From Candidatus Altimarinota bacterium (GTDB taxonomy: Bacteria; Patescibacteriota; Gracilibacteria; BD1-5; UBA6164), in contig JACFNZ010000003.1 of the NCBI GenBank assembly GCA_019454605.1, positions 62,001 through 126,000 of the forward strand: 64,000 nt of DNA. Reading direction: 5' to 3'. The notes beneath the pieces are model-generated. The model worked only from the letters and a program-made list of their open reading frames with translations, was not told the origin of the DNA and made no database searches. Below are positions 1 to 10,814 of the stretch, piece by piece (positions within the stretch are counted from its first letter, which is position 1; the number at the start of each line of letters is the position of its first letter). The translations under genes and the position numbers were made by a program.

Positions 1-181
1 CAAGAACTCAAATATCTTTTTTATCTTCAATAGATAAATCTTTTAATCATTTTAAGATATCATTTAATAATCATTTTTTTCATAAAAATTCATCATTTAA
101 TTCTTTTAATTCCTCTAAAGAAGATATATTATTTAATTTGTCTAAAAAAGATATTTTTAGATTTTGTATTTGGTTTTTCAT
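1..181 (-). CDS. pheS: Phenylalanine-tRNA ligase alpha subunit, N-terminal fragment (runs off the window)
   Basis: Only the first 60 codons are present; the gene continues past the left edge. The visible part reads MKNQIQNLKISFLDKLNNIS and then E-F-L-G-K-K-G-L-L-N-D-I-L-K-G-L. This matches the N-terminal coiled-coil of bacterial PheS, where a 'LGKKG.l...lk.l' pattern is typical. Three of its glycines are TGA codons. PheS forms the catalytic alpha2beta2 complex with PheT and charges tRNA-Phe in the cytoplasm. The start is the only ATG in frame after an upstream stop; there is no SD sequence. The family assignment rests on the short N-terminal domain, so it is good but not certain. Confidence 0.8.
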
Positions 182-281
182 AAAAACTATTTATTTAAAT
201 TATTAAATAAAACTATAATAAAAAATATCAATAAATCAATAAGAAAATATAGTTAATTATTTACTAAATTTGTGTAATTTT
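182..281. other. Intergenic gap between pheS and aspS
   Basis: About 100 bases of AT-rich sequence. No convincing hairpin terminator or RNA gene was seen. It presumably holds the pheS promoter. Confidence 0.5.
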
Positions 282-2060
282 TTAATCTTTTTTAATTACA
301 CTCACATGTAACTCTCTTAATTGTTCTTCATCTATCAAACTTGGTGCATTCATCATAAGATCTTGAGCTTTTCAAGCTTTTGGGAAAGCATAAACTTCTC
401 TTATATTTGACTCATCTGTTAAAATCATCATAAATCTATCCATTCAAATAGCAAAACCTCAATGTGGTGGAACTCAGTATTGGAAAGCTTCATACATTGC
501 TCAAAATTTATCAATTACTTCATTTTTAGATCTTCATACAGTTTCAAATGCTTTAATTAAAATTTCTACATCATAATTACGAAGAGATCATGATAGTATC
601 TCATATCAATTACAAGAAAGGTCATATTGATTTGCTTTCATTGCTAATAAATTATCACTATTAAATGCTTCTATTCATCAAATAGGCATAGAAAATGGAT
701 TGTGTGCAAAGTCTATTTTTCATGAAATTGGGTCTTGTTCAAACATTGGGAAATCAATTATCCAACATAAAGCAAGTTTATTTTTATCTGCTAAATTAAA
801 TTTGTCTCTTAAAGCAAGTCTTACTTTATTTAAAATACCAACAGCTTTTGTAAATTCATCTGCTGAAAAAAACACTATATCACCTGATTTTGGATTTAAT
901 CTACTTTCAATTTCCTTAATTTCATCTTCACTCATAAATTTTAAAATAGGTGATTTTTTTCATCATTCTTCATTGTCATCATAAATAATATAAGCAAGTC
1001 ATTTTGCTCCTTCATTTTTAGCAACTTCAGTTAATTCATCAATATCTTTTCTTGACATAACTTGTCATTCAAGTTTTATTGCTTTTATAACTCAAGAATT
1101 ATCATAAACTGATTTAAATACTGAAAAATTAGAATTTGAAAAAATATCTGTTAAGTCAATAAATTTCATTCAAAATCTTAAATCTGGTTTGTCTGATCAA
1201 TAATTATTTAAAGCCTCATCATAAGACATTGAGTAAAATTTTTGATCCATTATTTCTTTATTTGAAAGAGATTTTACTGAATCAAATATATAATTTTCAA
1301 CTACTTTAAATATATCTTCTCTTTCAACAAATGACATTTCACAATCTATTTGATAAAATTCACAAGCGTGACGATCTGCTCTTGGGTCTTCATCACGAAA
1401 ACAAGGAGCTATTTGAAAATATTTATCAACTCATCAAACCATTAAAAGTTGTTTATATTGTTGTGGAGCTTGAGGTAGTGCATAAAATTTACCTGGATGT
1501 AATCTTGAAGGAATTAAAAAATCTCTTGCTCATTCTGGTGATGAAACTGTAAATATAGGAGTTTGAACTTCATTAAATTGATTATTATAAAACCAATTTC
1601 TTGTAAAGTTTAAAAATTTAGATCTAAATAATACATTGTTTAAAACTTTTTTTCTTCTTAAATCAATATATCTATGTTTATATCTTATTTCTTCATTTGA
1701 AGTAGTTTTGAAATCATCAAGTTCAAATGGAGGAGTTTTTGATTTTGAAAGTATTTTAACTTCTGTTATAATTACTTCTATATCTCAAGAGTGTAAGTTT
1801 GGATTAGCTTGTCAATCAGGTCTTGATCTAACAGTTCAAGAAGCCTGTATAACAAATTCTGATCTAAATTCATTTGCTATTTTATGAGCATCTTCACTAT
1901 ATTCTGGATCAAAAACTATTTGAGTAAGTCAATATCTATCTCTCAAATCTATAAATATAATTCCTCCATGATCTCTTCTATTTGAAACCCATCAAGATAA
2001 AGTAACTTTTTCTCCATCATTTTTTAGAGTTAAATCATTACAAGTATGTGTTCTAAGCAT
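282..2060 (-). CDS. aspS: Aspartate-tRNA ligase (bacterial type, possibly non-discriminating)
   Basis: The 592-residue protein has the usual length of bacterial AspRS. It attaches aspartate to tRNA-Asp, and in non-discriminating forms also to tRNA-Asn. An N-terminal OB-fold anticodon-binding domain begins [10 protein letters not shown] and contains [11 protein letters not shown]. Class II motif 2 ([19 protein letters not shown]) is near residue 221. The GAD insertion domain lies between motifs 2 and 3. Motif 3 (G-M-D-R-F-M-M-I-L) is near residue 538. Many glycines are TGA. The 5' leader carries a T-box-like antiterminator/terminator pair (2081-2278) whose N base (C) fits a tRNA with discriminator G73, that is Asp or Asn. 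If it senses tRNA-Asn, the enzyme would probably be non-discriminating and work with GatCAB; that part is inference. Confidence 0.95.
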
Positions 2061-2080
2061 ATTTTAATATTTAAAAAAAT

Positions 2081-2122
2081 AAAAAAGTATAAAGATATTT
2101 AAAAAATATTTTTATACTTTTT
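2081..2122 (-). terminator. Intrinsic terminator of the aspS leader
   Basis: The arms 2082-2100 and 2104-2122 form a nearly perfect AT-rich stem followed on the minus strand by a T-rich run. It sits just before the aspS ATG and competes with the antiterminator, as in T-box attenuation. Confidence 0.7.
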
Positions 2123-2278
2123 GGTTTGAAATTAATTTTTTCAAAAGGTGCCACCAAAAATCATTCTTAATTTTAGTTTTTTTACAAAGTGTTTCAACTT
2201 TGAGAGGTTCTAATAGAGTTTTTAAAACTTTTTCTTCCTCCAGCTTGTAGTTGTTTGCTACTAATAACGCTATTTGAA
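2081..2278 (-). promoter_or_regulatory. Probable T-box riboswitch leader of aspS
   Basis: On the minus strand the leader folds in the T-box order. The Stem I base is 2270-2278 paired with 2208-2216 (8 of 9 pairs). A hairpin at the Stem III position is 2185-2202 (CAAAGT-loop-ACTTTG). The antiterminator pairs TTTTTGG (2154-2160) with CCAAAAA (2118-2124) around the bulge TGGCACC (2147-2153), which matches the T-box consensus UGGNACC with N=C. The 3' arm CCAAAAA overlaps the 5' arm of the terminator, so the two structures are mutually exclusive. N=C pairs with discriminator G73, present in tRNA-Asp and tRNA-Asn. Stem I is short and no GAC or GAU specifier is evident. An AAC triplet just above the Stem I base on the 3' side is a possible Asn specifier. 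The antiterminator is strong; the specifier is uncertain. Confidence 0.72.
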
Positions 2279-2282
2279 AATT

Positions 2283-2310
2283 ATTTTAATAAAATATTTA
2301 AAATAATCAA
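2283..2310 (-). promoter_or_regulatory. Putative promoter of the aspS leader
   Basis: Minus-strand TTGATT (2305-2310), 16-bp spacer and TAAAAT (2283-2288). This would start a leader of about 215 nt. The match is moderate in such AT-rich DNA. Confidence 0.4.
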
Positions 2311-2312
2311 GA

Positions 2313-4874
2313 TTATTTTATTATTTCATCTTCTTCTTCAACTCATTTCATTAAACTAGCTGAAACTATTTCATCTTCTCCTCATCTAATTTTTGTTAAA
2401 ATAACTCATTGTGTTACTCTTGATGTTACTCTAATTCATTTTAAAGGAAGCCTTATAGTTTGTCATCATTTACTCATTAAAAGTAAATCAGTATCAAGTA
2501 AATCTTCTTCTTTTAGAGTCATTGCTGAAATAACTTTTCAAGTTTTTGTAGTTACATTCATAGCTTTTACTCAAGATCATCATCTATTTTGATCTCTATA
2601 TTCTGTTATTTCTGATATTTTTCACATACCATTTTGAGTAACTATCAATACATATTTATCCGGAGTTCAAACAACTCAAACTTCCATTACTTCATCTTCT
2701 TGCTTTAATTTTATTCATCTAACTCAAGAAGCTGTTCTTCACATAGGTCTTACATCATCTTCATTAAATTGAATTGCCTTTCAATCACGAGTTGCTATAA
2801 ATATATTATCATTTCAAGAAGTTGTTTTTACCCAAGCAAGCGAATCATCTTCTTTTATTTTTAATACAATAAGTCCACTTGATCTAATTTTTTTAACTTC
2901 ATCAAGTAATAATTTTTTTGAAGTTCATTTTGAAGTTACAAAAAATAAATATTTATTTTTTTCTTCTGTTATATCAAGTATTGAAGCAATTTCTTCTCAT
3001 TTATCAAGTGATAATAAGTTAATAATTGGTTGTCATTTTGATGTTCTATTTGACTCTGGTATTTCAAATGCAGGAAGTGTAAATACTCTTCATCTTGAAG
3101 TAAAAAACAATATATCATTATGATTTTTTGTAGATAAAATTAATTTAATTTCATCTTCGTCTTTTGTTGCAGTTGTAACTCAAACTCATCATCTTCTTTG
3201 AGTTCTAAATGATGATGATAATATTCTTTTTATATAACTATTTTTTGATAAAGTAATAACTACTTCTTCATTTGCAATCGTATCACGAGGATTAAATTCT
3301 CAAATTTTACTATTATTTATTTGAGTTCTTCTTTTATCTCAAAATAATTTATTAACTTCATCTAATTCTTCAATAACAATAGCAATAACTCTTTCTGGTT
3401 TAGCTAAGATGTCCTCACTATCTTCAATAAATGCTAATTTTTCTCTTAATTCTTCTTCAATTTTTTCTTTTTCAAGTCATTGTAATCTTCTTAATTTCAT
3501 CTCTACAATAGCATTTGCTTGTATTTCAGATAATCCAAAAGTTTTTTGTAATTGAATTTCAGCATCATCATAAGAAGCTCTAATAACTTTTATAACTTCA
3601 TCGATATTATCTAAAGCTATTTTTAATCATTCTAAAATATGAGCTCTAGCACGAGCTATTTTTAATTCATAAATAACTCTATTTGTAACTACTTCTTTTC
3701 TATGAGCTATAAATTCAAGTAAAATTTCTTTTAAATTATATAATTTTGGTTGCATTCATCTTTCTCACAATGCAATCATATTGTATCAAAAACTTGATTG
3801 CAATTGAGTCATTTTATATAATTGATTTAAAATCTTTTTAGGAAAAGCATCTTTTTTTAATTCAACTATTACTCTAACTCAGTCCTTGTTTGATTCATCT
3901 CTTAGATCAGAAATTCAAACTATTTTTTTCTCTTTTACTAGTTCTGCTATTTTTTCTACAAATGATGCTTTATTTAATCCATAAGGAATTTCTGAAATAT
4001 GGATGTATTTTCTTCATTTTAAATTTTCTTCAATAGAAGCAACTCATCTCATAACAACTGATCATCTTCAAGTTGAATAAGCTGTCAATAAAGCTTCTTT
4101 ATCATAAACTATTCATCAAGTTGGAAAATCAGGTCATTTAATAAATTGCATTAAATCTTCTATAGTAACTTCTTCTACATTAGTAGATTTTAATAAATAA
4201 TTTATAGCTTCACAAAGTTCTCATAAATTATGACTAGGTATGTTTGTTGCCATTCAAACAGCAATTCACATAACTCAATTCATAAGTAAATTTGGAATCC
4301 TATTTGGTAAAACAGATGGCTCTTGTCTTGTTGTATCAAAATTATCTCTAAATAAAACTGTTTCTTTTTCTATATCAGATAACATATATTCTGTTAACTT
4401 TGTCATTTTAGCTTCAGTATATCTATATGCAGCAGCTCCATCTCAGTCCATTGAACCAAAGTTTCATTGACCTAAAACAAGAGGGTATCTTAATGAAAAA
4501 TCTTGAGCCATTCTAACCATCGCTTCATAAACAGAACTATCTCAATGTGGATGATATTTTCATAACACATCTCAAACTACTGTAGCTGATTTTCTAAATT
4601 TTGCAGAAAATCTAAGTCATTGTTCGTGCATTGAAAAAAGTATTCTTCTATGAACTGGTTTTAATCAATCTCTTACATCTGGTAATGCTCTTGAAACTAT
4701 AACAGACATCGCATAGTCTAAATAACAAGTTTCCATTTCATCATTTATGCTTCTATTTATATCTCAATCATAAACTATTCAAGTTGGAACAGCTAGTGTA
4801 GTTTGATCTTTCTCTTCATTTTCTTGAGTATTTTCATCTAAATCATCATTTTCTAAATCTTTATTTTCAGACAT
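2313..4874 (-). CDS. gyrA: DNA gyrase subunit A
   Basis: The 853-residue protein is the DNA-cleaving subunit of gyrase and partners with GyrB to introduce negative supercoils. The N-terminal breakage-reunion domain contains [18 protein letters not shown]. The catalytic tyrosine lies in [10 protein letters not shown] near residue 150. The register is shifted by an acidic N-terminal extension of roughly 25 residues relative to E. coli. The C-terminal beta-pinwheel has GRTASGVRGIKL-type blades and the GyrA box Q-R-R-G-G-V-G near residue 558, which identifies gyrase rather than ParC. Both box glycines are TGA. ATG start, no SD sequence. It lies downstream of a divergent AT-rich promoter region and upstream of the aspS leader. 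Confidence 0.95.
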
Positions 4875-4980
4875 ATTTAAGAAATTAATTTATAATAATT
4901 AATTTATAATAATTTTTTTATATTTTGCAAGTAAAAAGTGTTTTTTATATGATTATTAAAGCAAAAAATATAATAAAATT

Positions 4981-5010
4981 AAAAAATCGCTTAAATTTAA
5001 GCGATTTTTT
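4981..5010 (-). terminator. Terminator after the pilin-module operon
   Basis: The palindrome AAAAAATCGC/GCGATTTTTT with a short AT centre lies just 3' of the 177-residue pilin-like gene on the minus strand. The rest of 4875-5014 is AT-rich and presumably carries the gyrA promoter. Confidence 0.75.
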
Positions 5011-5014
5011 AATT

Positions 5015-5548
5015 TTATTTATAAACCCAAGGAGCTATCATATTTAGTATAACTCAAGAAAGTAATACTAAGACTAATCATATAATTCATTTTACAATTC
5101 TTTTTTTAACTTCAGAAGTATCTGTCCCTGTTGATAACATAATTCAGTTAATAACAATAAACAAAACTCAACTAAGGGCACAAATAGCTGTAAACCATTT
5201 TATAATATTTCAAATAATTGCTTGAACTGATTTAAATCAAGGTTTTATTCGACATTCATATCATTTTTCATCATCTCAAGTACAATTTCCTCAAGGAACT
5301 TTTTCAGTTACTTTTACTTTTATAGGAGTAACTTCTGAGTTAGTGTTTGATGCTTTTGCTTTTTCAGCCTCTAAATCAGATATATCTTGCCTAATTCTTG
5401 TTGATACACTATCTTGTGGTGTATTTGATAATTGTTCTTCTAATGCTTTTATTTCTTTATCAATATCTTGAGTTGTTTTTTCTGCAAAAACATTATTTCA
5501 AACAATAAGTAAAATTAAAAAGAAAAAAGAAAGTATTATTTTTTTCAT
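5015..5548 (-). CDS. Secreted type IV secretion pilin-like membrane protein (one module)
   Basis: 177 residues. A signal peptide (MKKIILSFFFLILLIVGNNV FA-type) is followed by a charged coiled-coil (residues about 25-75), a Cys-containing region and two hydrophobic segments. The segments are separated by a motif reading S-T-G-T-D-T-S-E-V-K-K-R-I-V-K-G-I-I-G. This hydrophobic, then G-[DE]-x-x-K-x-x-x-x-K-x-I, then hydrophobic pattern resembles VirB2/TrbC-like T4SS pilins described in CPR and mycoplasma genomes. It is the last gene of the operon started by the VirD4-like ATPase and is separated from its neighbour by 15 nt. The pilin assignment is an inference from motif and context; I do not recognise the N-terminal half. 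Confidence 0.7.
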
Positions 5549-5563
5549 AATAAATAATTTATA

Positions 5564-6469
5564 TTAAAAGTTTAAAGTCTTTAAATCAAGTAGTATAGTA
5601 TAAGTTCAAACTAAAATTAAAACAGCTATTAATGTATTAAACACAATACTTTTAGCTTTTTTAACTTTGTCATCATCTCATCAAGAAGTGATATAATAAT
5701 ACCCTGCAAGTGATAGAAAAAATATAGCAATAGGTCAAGCAAAAAATAATGCTAAATTAGCTAAAGTTGCAAATAATTCTTGTCATTGTCATTTGAAATC
5801 TCACTTAAACATTACATTTCTCCAAACTTCCATAATTCAAATAAATATAAGTCAAGCAAGTGACCATAATATTTTTTTCTTTGATTCAGATACTTTTTCT
5901 TCATCTCAAGAGGCTATAATTATTTTTATTCCACTATAAACTATCATAAAAATAGCTATTCAAACTATAACTATTTCTAAAAAAGTTATTATATTTCCTA
6001 AAGTATTTCAAAAAACACTTGAATTCATAAATATATTTCTTTGATAAATAGTTATTCAATCTCAAGTTGTTGATGTGATATCATCAGTTGTCCTTTTGTC
6101 TGAAAACGAACTATATAATAATCAAGGTATATTTACAAATAACAATCATATTATAGCATACCATATAGATCTTTTACTTTCTGATAATCTTGCCTCATCA
6201 CTTCACATAGATATAACCATCATAGTTCAAGCATAAACTAAATATATAACAAGTAGTCATCAAATAACTATTTTAAAAGTTTTTAAAATATTGTTTGTAG
6301 TTTGTCATACTTGATTTTTCATATCTCAAGTTTTTGCATTTATAGATACATCTTTTATTTTAGATGTAGCATCTTGTGCTTTTTTAAAATCTATATTTCA
6401 AGCATTTACAAAATTTACACTAAAAATAATTGAAAATAATAAAAATATTTTTATAAAAGTTTTTTTCAT
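5564..6469 (-). CDS. Polytopic membrane protein with three pilin-like modules
   Basis: 301 residues with an N-terminal signal peptide (MKKTFIKIFLLFSIIFSVNF). Three repeated units each consist of a hydrophobic helix, a charged turn and a second helix. The turns read S-M-G-S-D-E-A-R-L-S-E-S-K-R, A-S-G-D-E-E-K-V-S-E-S-K-K-K and S-G-G-D-D-D-K-V-K-K-A-K-S. The same unit occurs once in the downstream gene and three times in the upstream gene, so this looks like a tandem multiplication of a T4SS-pilin unit. It probably sits in the inner membrane beside the VirD4-like ATPase. A VirB6-type channel role is possible on topology alone. No sequence signature fixes the function. Confidence 0.7.
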
Positions 6470-6478
6470 ATTTTTTTA

Positions 6479-7399
6479 TTAAAATTTATTTATAAAGAAA
6501 GTTAAAATCAAATAACTTCATACTAAAATTAACATTCATATTCATATATAAAGTAATATTTTTTTGGCTTTTTTTTGTTTTTCATCATCTCAAGCTCAAG
6601 TTAAAACTAAAAATCATGCATAAATAATCATTAAAACCATAATTATAGCAAGAAATGTATTAAACCAATTAAGTAGTGTTGTAATTATTTTAGCATTTCC
6701 TGTAACATTTTGACATATACTAGTTCAATAATAATGAAGTATACCTCACCCTCCACAATCAGGATTAAATGTATTTTTAACTATTATATCAGCAAATTTT
6801 ATAACTATAAATCAAATAATTGCTTGAAATATAATAGATTTTCATTTTTTTATTCATTCATCATCTCACCCAGCTGTAATTATTTTATAAAAAGCATAAA
6901 TTCACATAGCAAGAAATGCAAAAGATGCAAGTAACATTAACATTTCAGTAAATGGTTCTATTAATTTTTCTACAGCCTTATTTGCTAAATTATTATCAAC
7001 TGAATAATCAAACATAACTTTGTATACTGAGAATGCTATTTGCATAACAATTATTCAAACCGAAGCCCAAATAATTCACATTTTTAATTTTTTTTGCTCT
7101 TCATCTGTGTTTTCTCAAAAAATTAGCTTTATAACCATAATAACAGCAAAAAATAAAACTAATGCAAAAACTATAACTCTTAGATCACGAGCTATATTAA
7201 GTAAAAAATATTTTATTCATTTTTCTCAAGTTGTTCAAACATAAAAAAAATCATTTCCTTCAATTTCATTTAAATAATCATTATTTGTATCTCTACCAGT
7301 ATTTTCATTTGTTATTTTTATATTATTGTTTGCAAAAGAAAAACTTGGTATAAGTATAAAACTTAATATCAAAAGAATTTTTACTAAAATTTTTTTCAT
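6479..7399 (-). CDS. Polytopic membrane protein with three pilin-like modules (paralogue)
   Basis: 306 residues with signal peptide MKKILVKILLILSFILIPSF and about six membrane segments. Its three charged turns are E-N-T-D-E-E-Q-K-K-L-K-M, T-A-G-G-D-D-E-G-I-K-K-G-K-S and T-G-A-G-D-D-E-K-Q-K-K-A-K-K, each followed by a hydrophobic helix. The last is the closest to the classic pilin-like unit of CPR T4SS loci. It lies 26 nt downstream of the ATPase gene and 9 nt upstream of its paralogue, so all four genes are probably one transcript. Two cysteines between modules two and three might form a disulphide outside the membrane. The exact role is unknown. Confidence 0.7.
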
Positions 7400-7425
7400 A
7401 AATAAATATTAATTTTTAAATTTTT

Positions 7426-10239
7426 TTAAGTGATTCAAAGTCTTGCCTCAATTTCCATATCTACATATTTTTTCTTTCTTCAATATTTTTTTCTTGAGTA
7501 TTCTTTTATAATTTTTGCTGCTTCTACATTTTTATAATTATTATCCCAAAGTGTTTTCATATCAAATGGACGAGTTGTAGCATTATTTATATTTAGTTTA
7601 ACATAAGTTGTAAAATTTGCAATACCAATTATATCTTGTTGTGATAAAAGTGGAGCATATTCTTTTTCTAAATACTCTGCGTCTTCAGCTCAAACTTTAA
7701 ATGACATAATTGTTCAAGCATTTCAAAATACGGCATCTTTAATTGATGGTTTATCTCATTTTTGTCAATTTTGTCATCCTATTTGAGCTATAAATTGATG
7801 TGCCATTATTAAAGCAAGTTTATATTTTCTAGCCTCACTTAAAATCTCTCAAAAAGTTTCTGTTGCAAAGTTTTGAAACTCATCAACATACATAAAAAAA
7901 TCTTTTCTATCTTCTTCTCTCATATCTGCTCTAGACATCGCTGCCATATTAACTTTTGAAACAAATATTAATCAAAGTAATTGTGCATTTAAAGCTCAAA
8001 TTTTTCATTTTGATAAATTTACTAAAAGAGCTTTTTTATTGTCCATTATATCTCTAATATTAAAAGCCGATTTTGGCTGACCTATAATATTTCTAATAGT
8101 TGTATTTGTAATAAATGGCCCAAATTTTGATGAGAAATAAGGTATCATTTCTTGTTTTTCTCTATCTCAAGTATTTGCATATTCATGTTCCCAAAATGAT
8201 TTTACTACAGGATTTGTAATTTTTGAAGTTTTGTATTTCATAAATCGATCATCAACAAAAAGTCTTGGAACATCTATCAAAGTTCATCAATCCTCAACAT
8301 CTTCCATCAAAGTCAAACATCAATTTCTAAAATAATGCTGTATACGAGGTCCAAAAACTTCATCTCAAAATATTTTTATAAATATTTCAGTAGCATCCAT
8401 TGCTGCTCTATCCATTTCTCTTTTTCTATTTTCTATATCAGAAGATATAACTTCTAACATATTTAATCACATTGGATATTCATCATCTGCTGGATCAAAA
8501 ACTATAGTATCACGAGCCCTTTCTTTAGGAGTAAATGCTAAAATATCTTCAACTAAATCTCAGTGTGGGTCTATAACTCAAAGTCAGTCTCAATTCCACA
8601 TATCTTGACGAGCAAGGTATCAAATAAATACAGATTTTCATCCTCAAGATTTTCAAATAATATAATGATGTCTTCCTCTATCTTTTTTATCAAAATATAT
8701 AGGTGTTTTTTTATTTCTATATTCATTATATCACATCAAAACTCCATCTTTATAAACAGGAAATCCACCCAAGTGTCTATGAACTTTTTTTAATTCAAAG
8801 AGATCTTCTAGTTTTTTTTCTCAAGAAATTTCATCAATTACTTCTTTTTGTCAAATTTTTACTTTTTCTTCTAAAATGCAAGGATCTTTTGGAAATTTTA
8901 AATTATGTGGTGGAGCTAGTTTTTTATAATCAAGCCAATTAATTATAGGGGATTTATTGTAGTTTATATCAGGAAAATGATATAGTGTTGATAATTCATC
9001 TGATGAAAATATTGAAACTCATTGAAAAAATCATAAAAATTTCATTTTAAATGCAAAGTATCTAATAGGAGTAAACAAAAAGTATAATCAATCTTCATAT
9101 GATTGTGGGTTATCTAAAGCATTGTTGTATTCATCTGTGAAAATAGATGAGGATGCAATTACAGCATGCACTCACTCTTTTGCTTTTATAGGACTTTTTG
9201 ATGAAACAAGCACTCTTATAGAAGTTCTAAATCAAGGTTGCCCTCGAGATTCTCACATAATTTTATGACTTTCTGTTTCTCGTTGATTAAATATTTTATA
9301 ACTATCTCATGAAGATGCTCCTGGTGCATTTGAACCTTGCACCATACTATCTGTTCATTGAACTAAAGCAACTATAGGATTCCAAAAAAAATCTAAAAAC
9401 GGTATATTTCTTGATTTTTTATATTCTCATTTAGCAACTAAAGATGCTGCATTTTTTGCTTTTTTATTCCACCTTGATCAAATAGGTTTTAAAACAATTT
9501 GATAAACAGCCTTGTCTTCCTTATCAAGAGAAGAAAAAACATTTGTAAAGTTATTTAATGGGTCATCTTCTAAATATTTAAATGATTTTATAGGATAAAC
9601 ATCATCATTTAATTTTGATAAAGATGCTGCTCTTAGAGTATATCAAAAAGGCTTTATATCAATATACTCTTTTTCTTTATCAATAATTCTAACTTCTGCA
9701 TCATTATAAATAGATGTAATATGTTGAGAAACTACATTAATATACTCTGGTAAAGTAATTATATAAAAGCTTAATTCTCAATTTTCATATACTAACTCAA
9801 GTGATATTTTTGAATGATCAAATATAAAATCTAAGAAACTATCTTTTAATCAAACATTTGAAAGTTTATGTATTGCTTTATAATACATACTCATCATTCA
9901 AATTTTTTCTTTAAAATCTTTTTTTGTTTCTTTTTCTTTATCAAGTTTTGAGTCCGCTTTTGGTAAAGTAACTTTTAAATAAACTAATTTTTTAAAAATG
10001 TGTATTTCATAAAAAATTCTAATTAACTTTAAAACAAAAAGTAAAGATATGAAAATAATTATTAAAAGAAGTACATAATAAAACACATCTCATAATGATC
10101 AAAAAAAATCAAATCATTTACTATTGTCTACCTTTTCAATATTTTTATTTGTTTCAAATCTTTTTGATGCATCAATTAAACTAGCAAAAGTAAATCTTGT
10201 AGTAGTTAAATATCAAATTATAATATATATTATTTTCAT
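7426..10239 (-). CDS. VirD4/TraG-like membrane-anchored DNA-translocating ATPase
   Basis: 937 residues. An N-terminal hydrophobic region and a transmembrane segment (around residues 50-75, Y-Y-V-L-L-L-I-I-I-F-I-S-L-L-F) precede a long unassigned domain. The P-loop ATPase follows, with Walker A G-K-S-G-G-G-K-S near residue 530 and V-I-D-P-H-G-D-L near residue 557. A Walker B-like segment, F-F-M-Y-V-D-E-F-Q-N-F, lies near residue 785. The DPHGDL and VDEFQNF motifs are characteristic of the VirD4/TraM-recognition ATPases common in CPR genomes. These proteins couple substrate DNA or protein to a secretion channel at the inner membrane. It is the first gene of the pilin-module operon and has its own promoter. 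The substrate cannot be told from sequence. Confidence 0.85.
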
Positions 10240-10276
10240 ATAAATAATAAAGTTTTAAAAGTTTTAATTTGTGTCT

Positions 10277-10305
10277 AGTATAACATATTTTTGTAAAAAT
10301 TACAA
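10277..10305 (-). promoter_or_regulatory. Promoter of the VirD4/pilin operon
   Basis: Minus-strand TTGTAA (10300-10305), 17-bp spacer and TATACT (10277-10282), about 40 nt upstream of the ATPase ATG. The rest of the 10240-10420 gap is AT-rich and also carries a weaker plus-strand TTGAAT/TATAAT pair (10365-10391) for the next gene. Confidence 0.55.
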
Positions 10306-10420
10306 GAAAATATTTAAACTACTTTAAATACATCTAATAAATACATCTAAAAATCAATAAAAGTTTGAATTTTTATTTTTTTTATTATAATATTAAAAAA
10401 TTAGTTTTTAATTAAAAGAT

Positions 10421-10810
10421 ATGAATATATCTAAAGAACAAGTAGACTTACTTGTATTAGACTTATTAAAACTTCACCTAGAGGAAATTGAAGTAGATGA
10501 AGAAGAATTTCTTGATTTATTAAAATGATCTTTATCTTTAAGTTTGACAGAGAAAAAAAGGGTTATAGATGCTGTTCCTGAATTATCACAATTTCAATTT
10601 GATGAATTAAAAAAGGTATTTTTAGAAGAAAGAGAAAAGTTTAGAGAACTTGCTCAAGCTCACCCTGAAGATATAAAAAAATTACTTGTAAAACAACAAC
10701 AAGAATGGATTGAATTATGAGAAGTTTATCTTTTAGAGCAAGAAAAAAATAACACAAAAGGGCAAGATGAACAAAAAATAGATGATATTAAAAAATCACT
10801 TTGACTATAA
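10421..10810 (+). CDS. Small acidic protein of unknown function
   Basis: 129 residues, strongly acidic and rich in E, K and L (starts MNISKEQVDLLVLDLLKLHL), predicted mostly helical with no signal peptide or membrane segment. I recognise no family. It is followed four bases later by the RluD-like gene, so the two are probably co-transcribed. The last codons are TGA-CTA-TAA, so a standard-code reading would end two codons earlier. ATG start, no SD sequence. Confidence 0.75.
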
Positions 10811-10814
10811 TTTT

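Noticed and set aside
2162-2290. SRP RNA or RNase P RNA in the aspS leader
   Set aside because: The GGAGGAAG string is only a partial match and the region lacks the conserved cores; the T-box model explains more.
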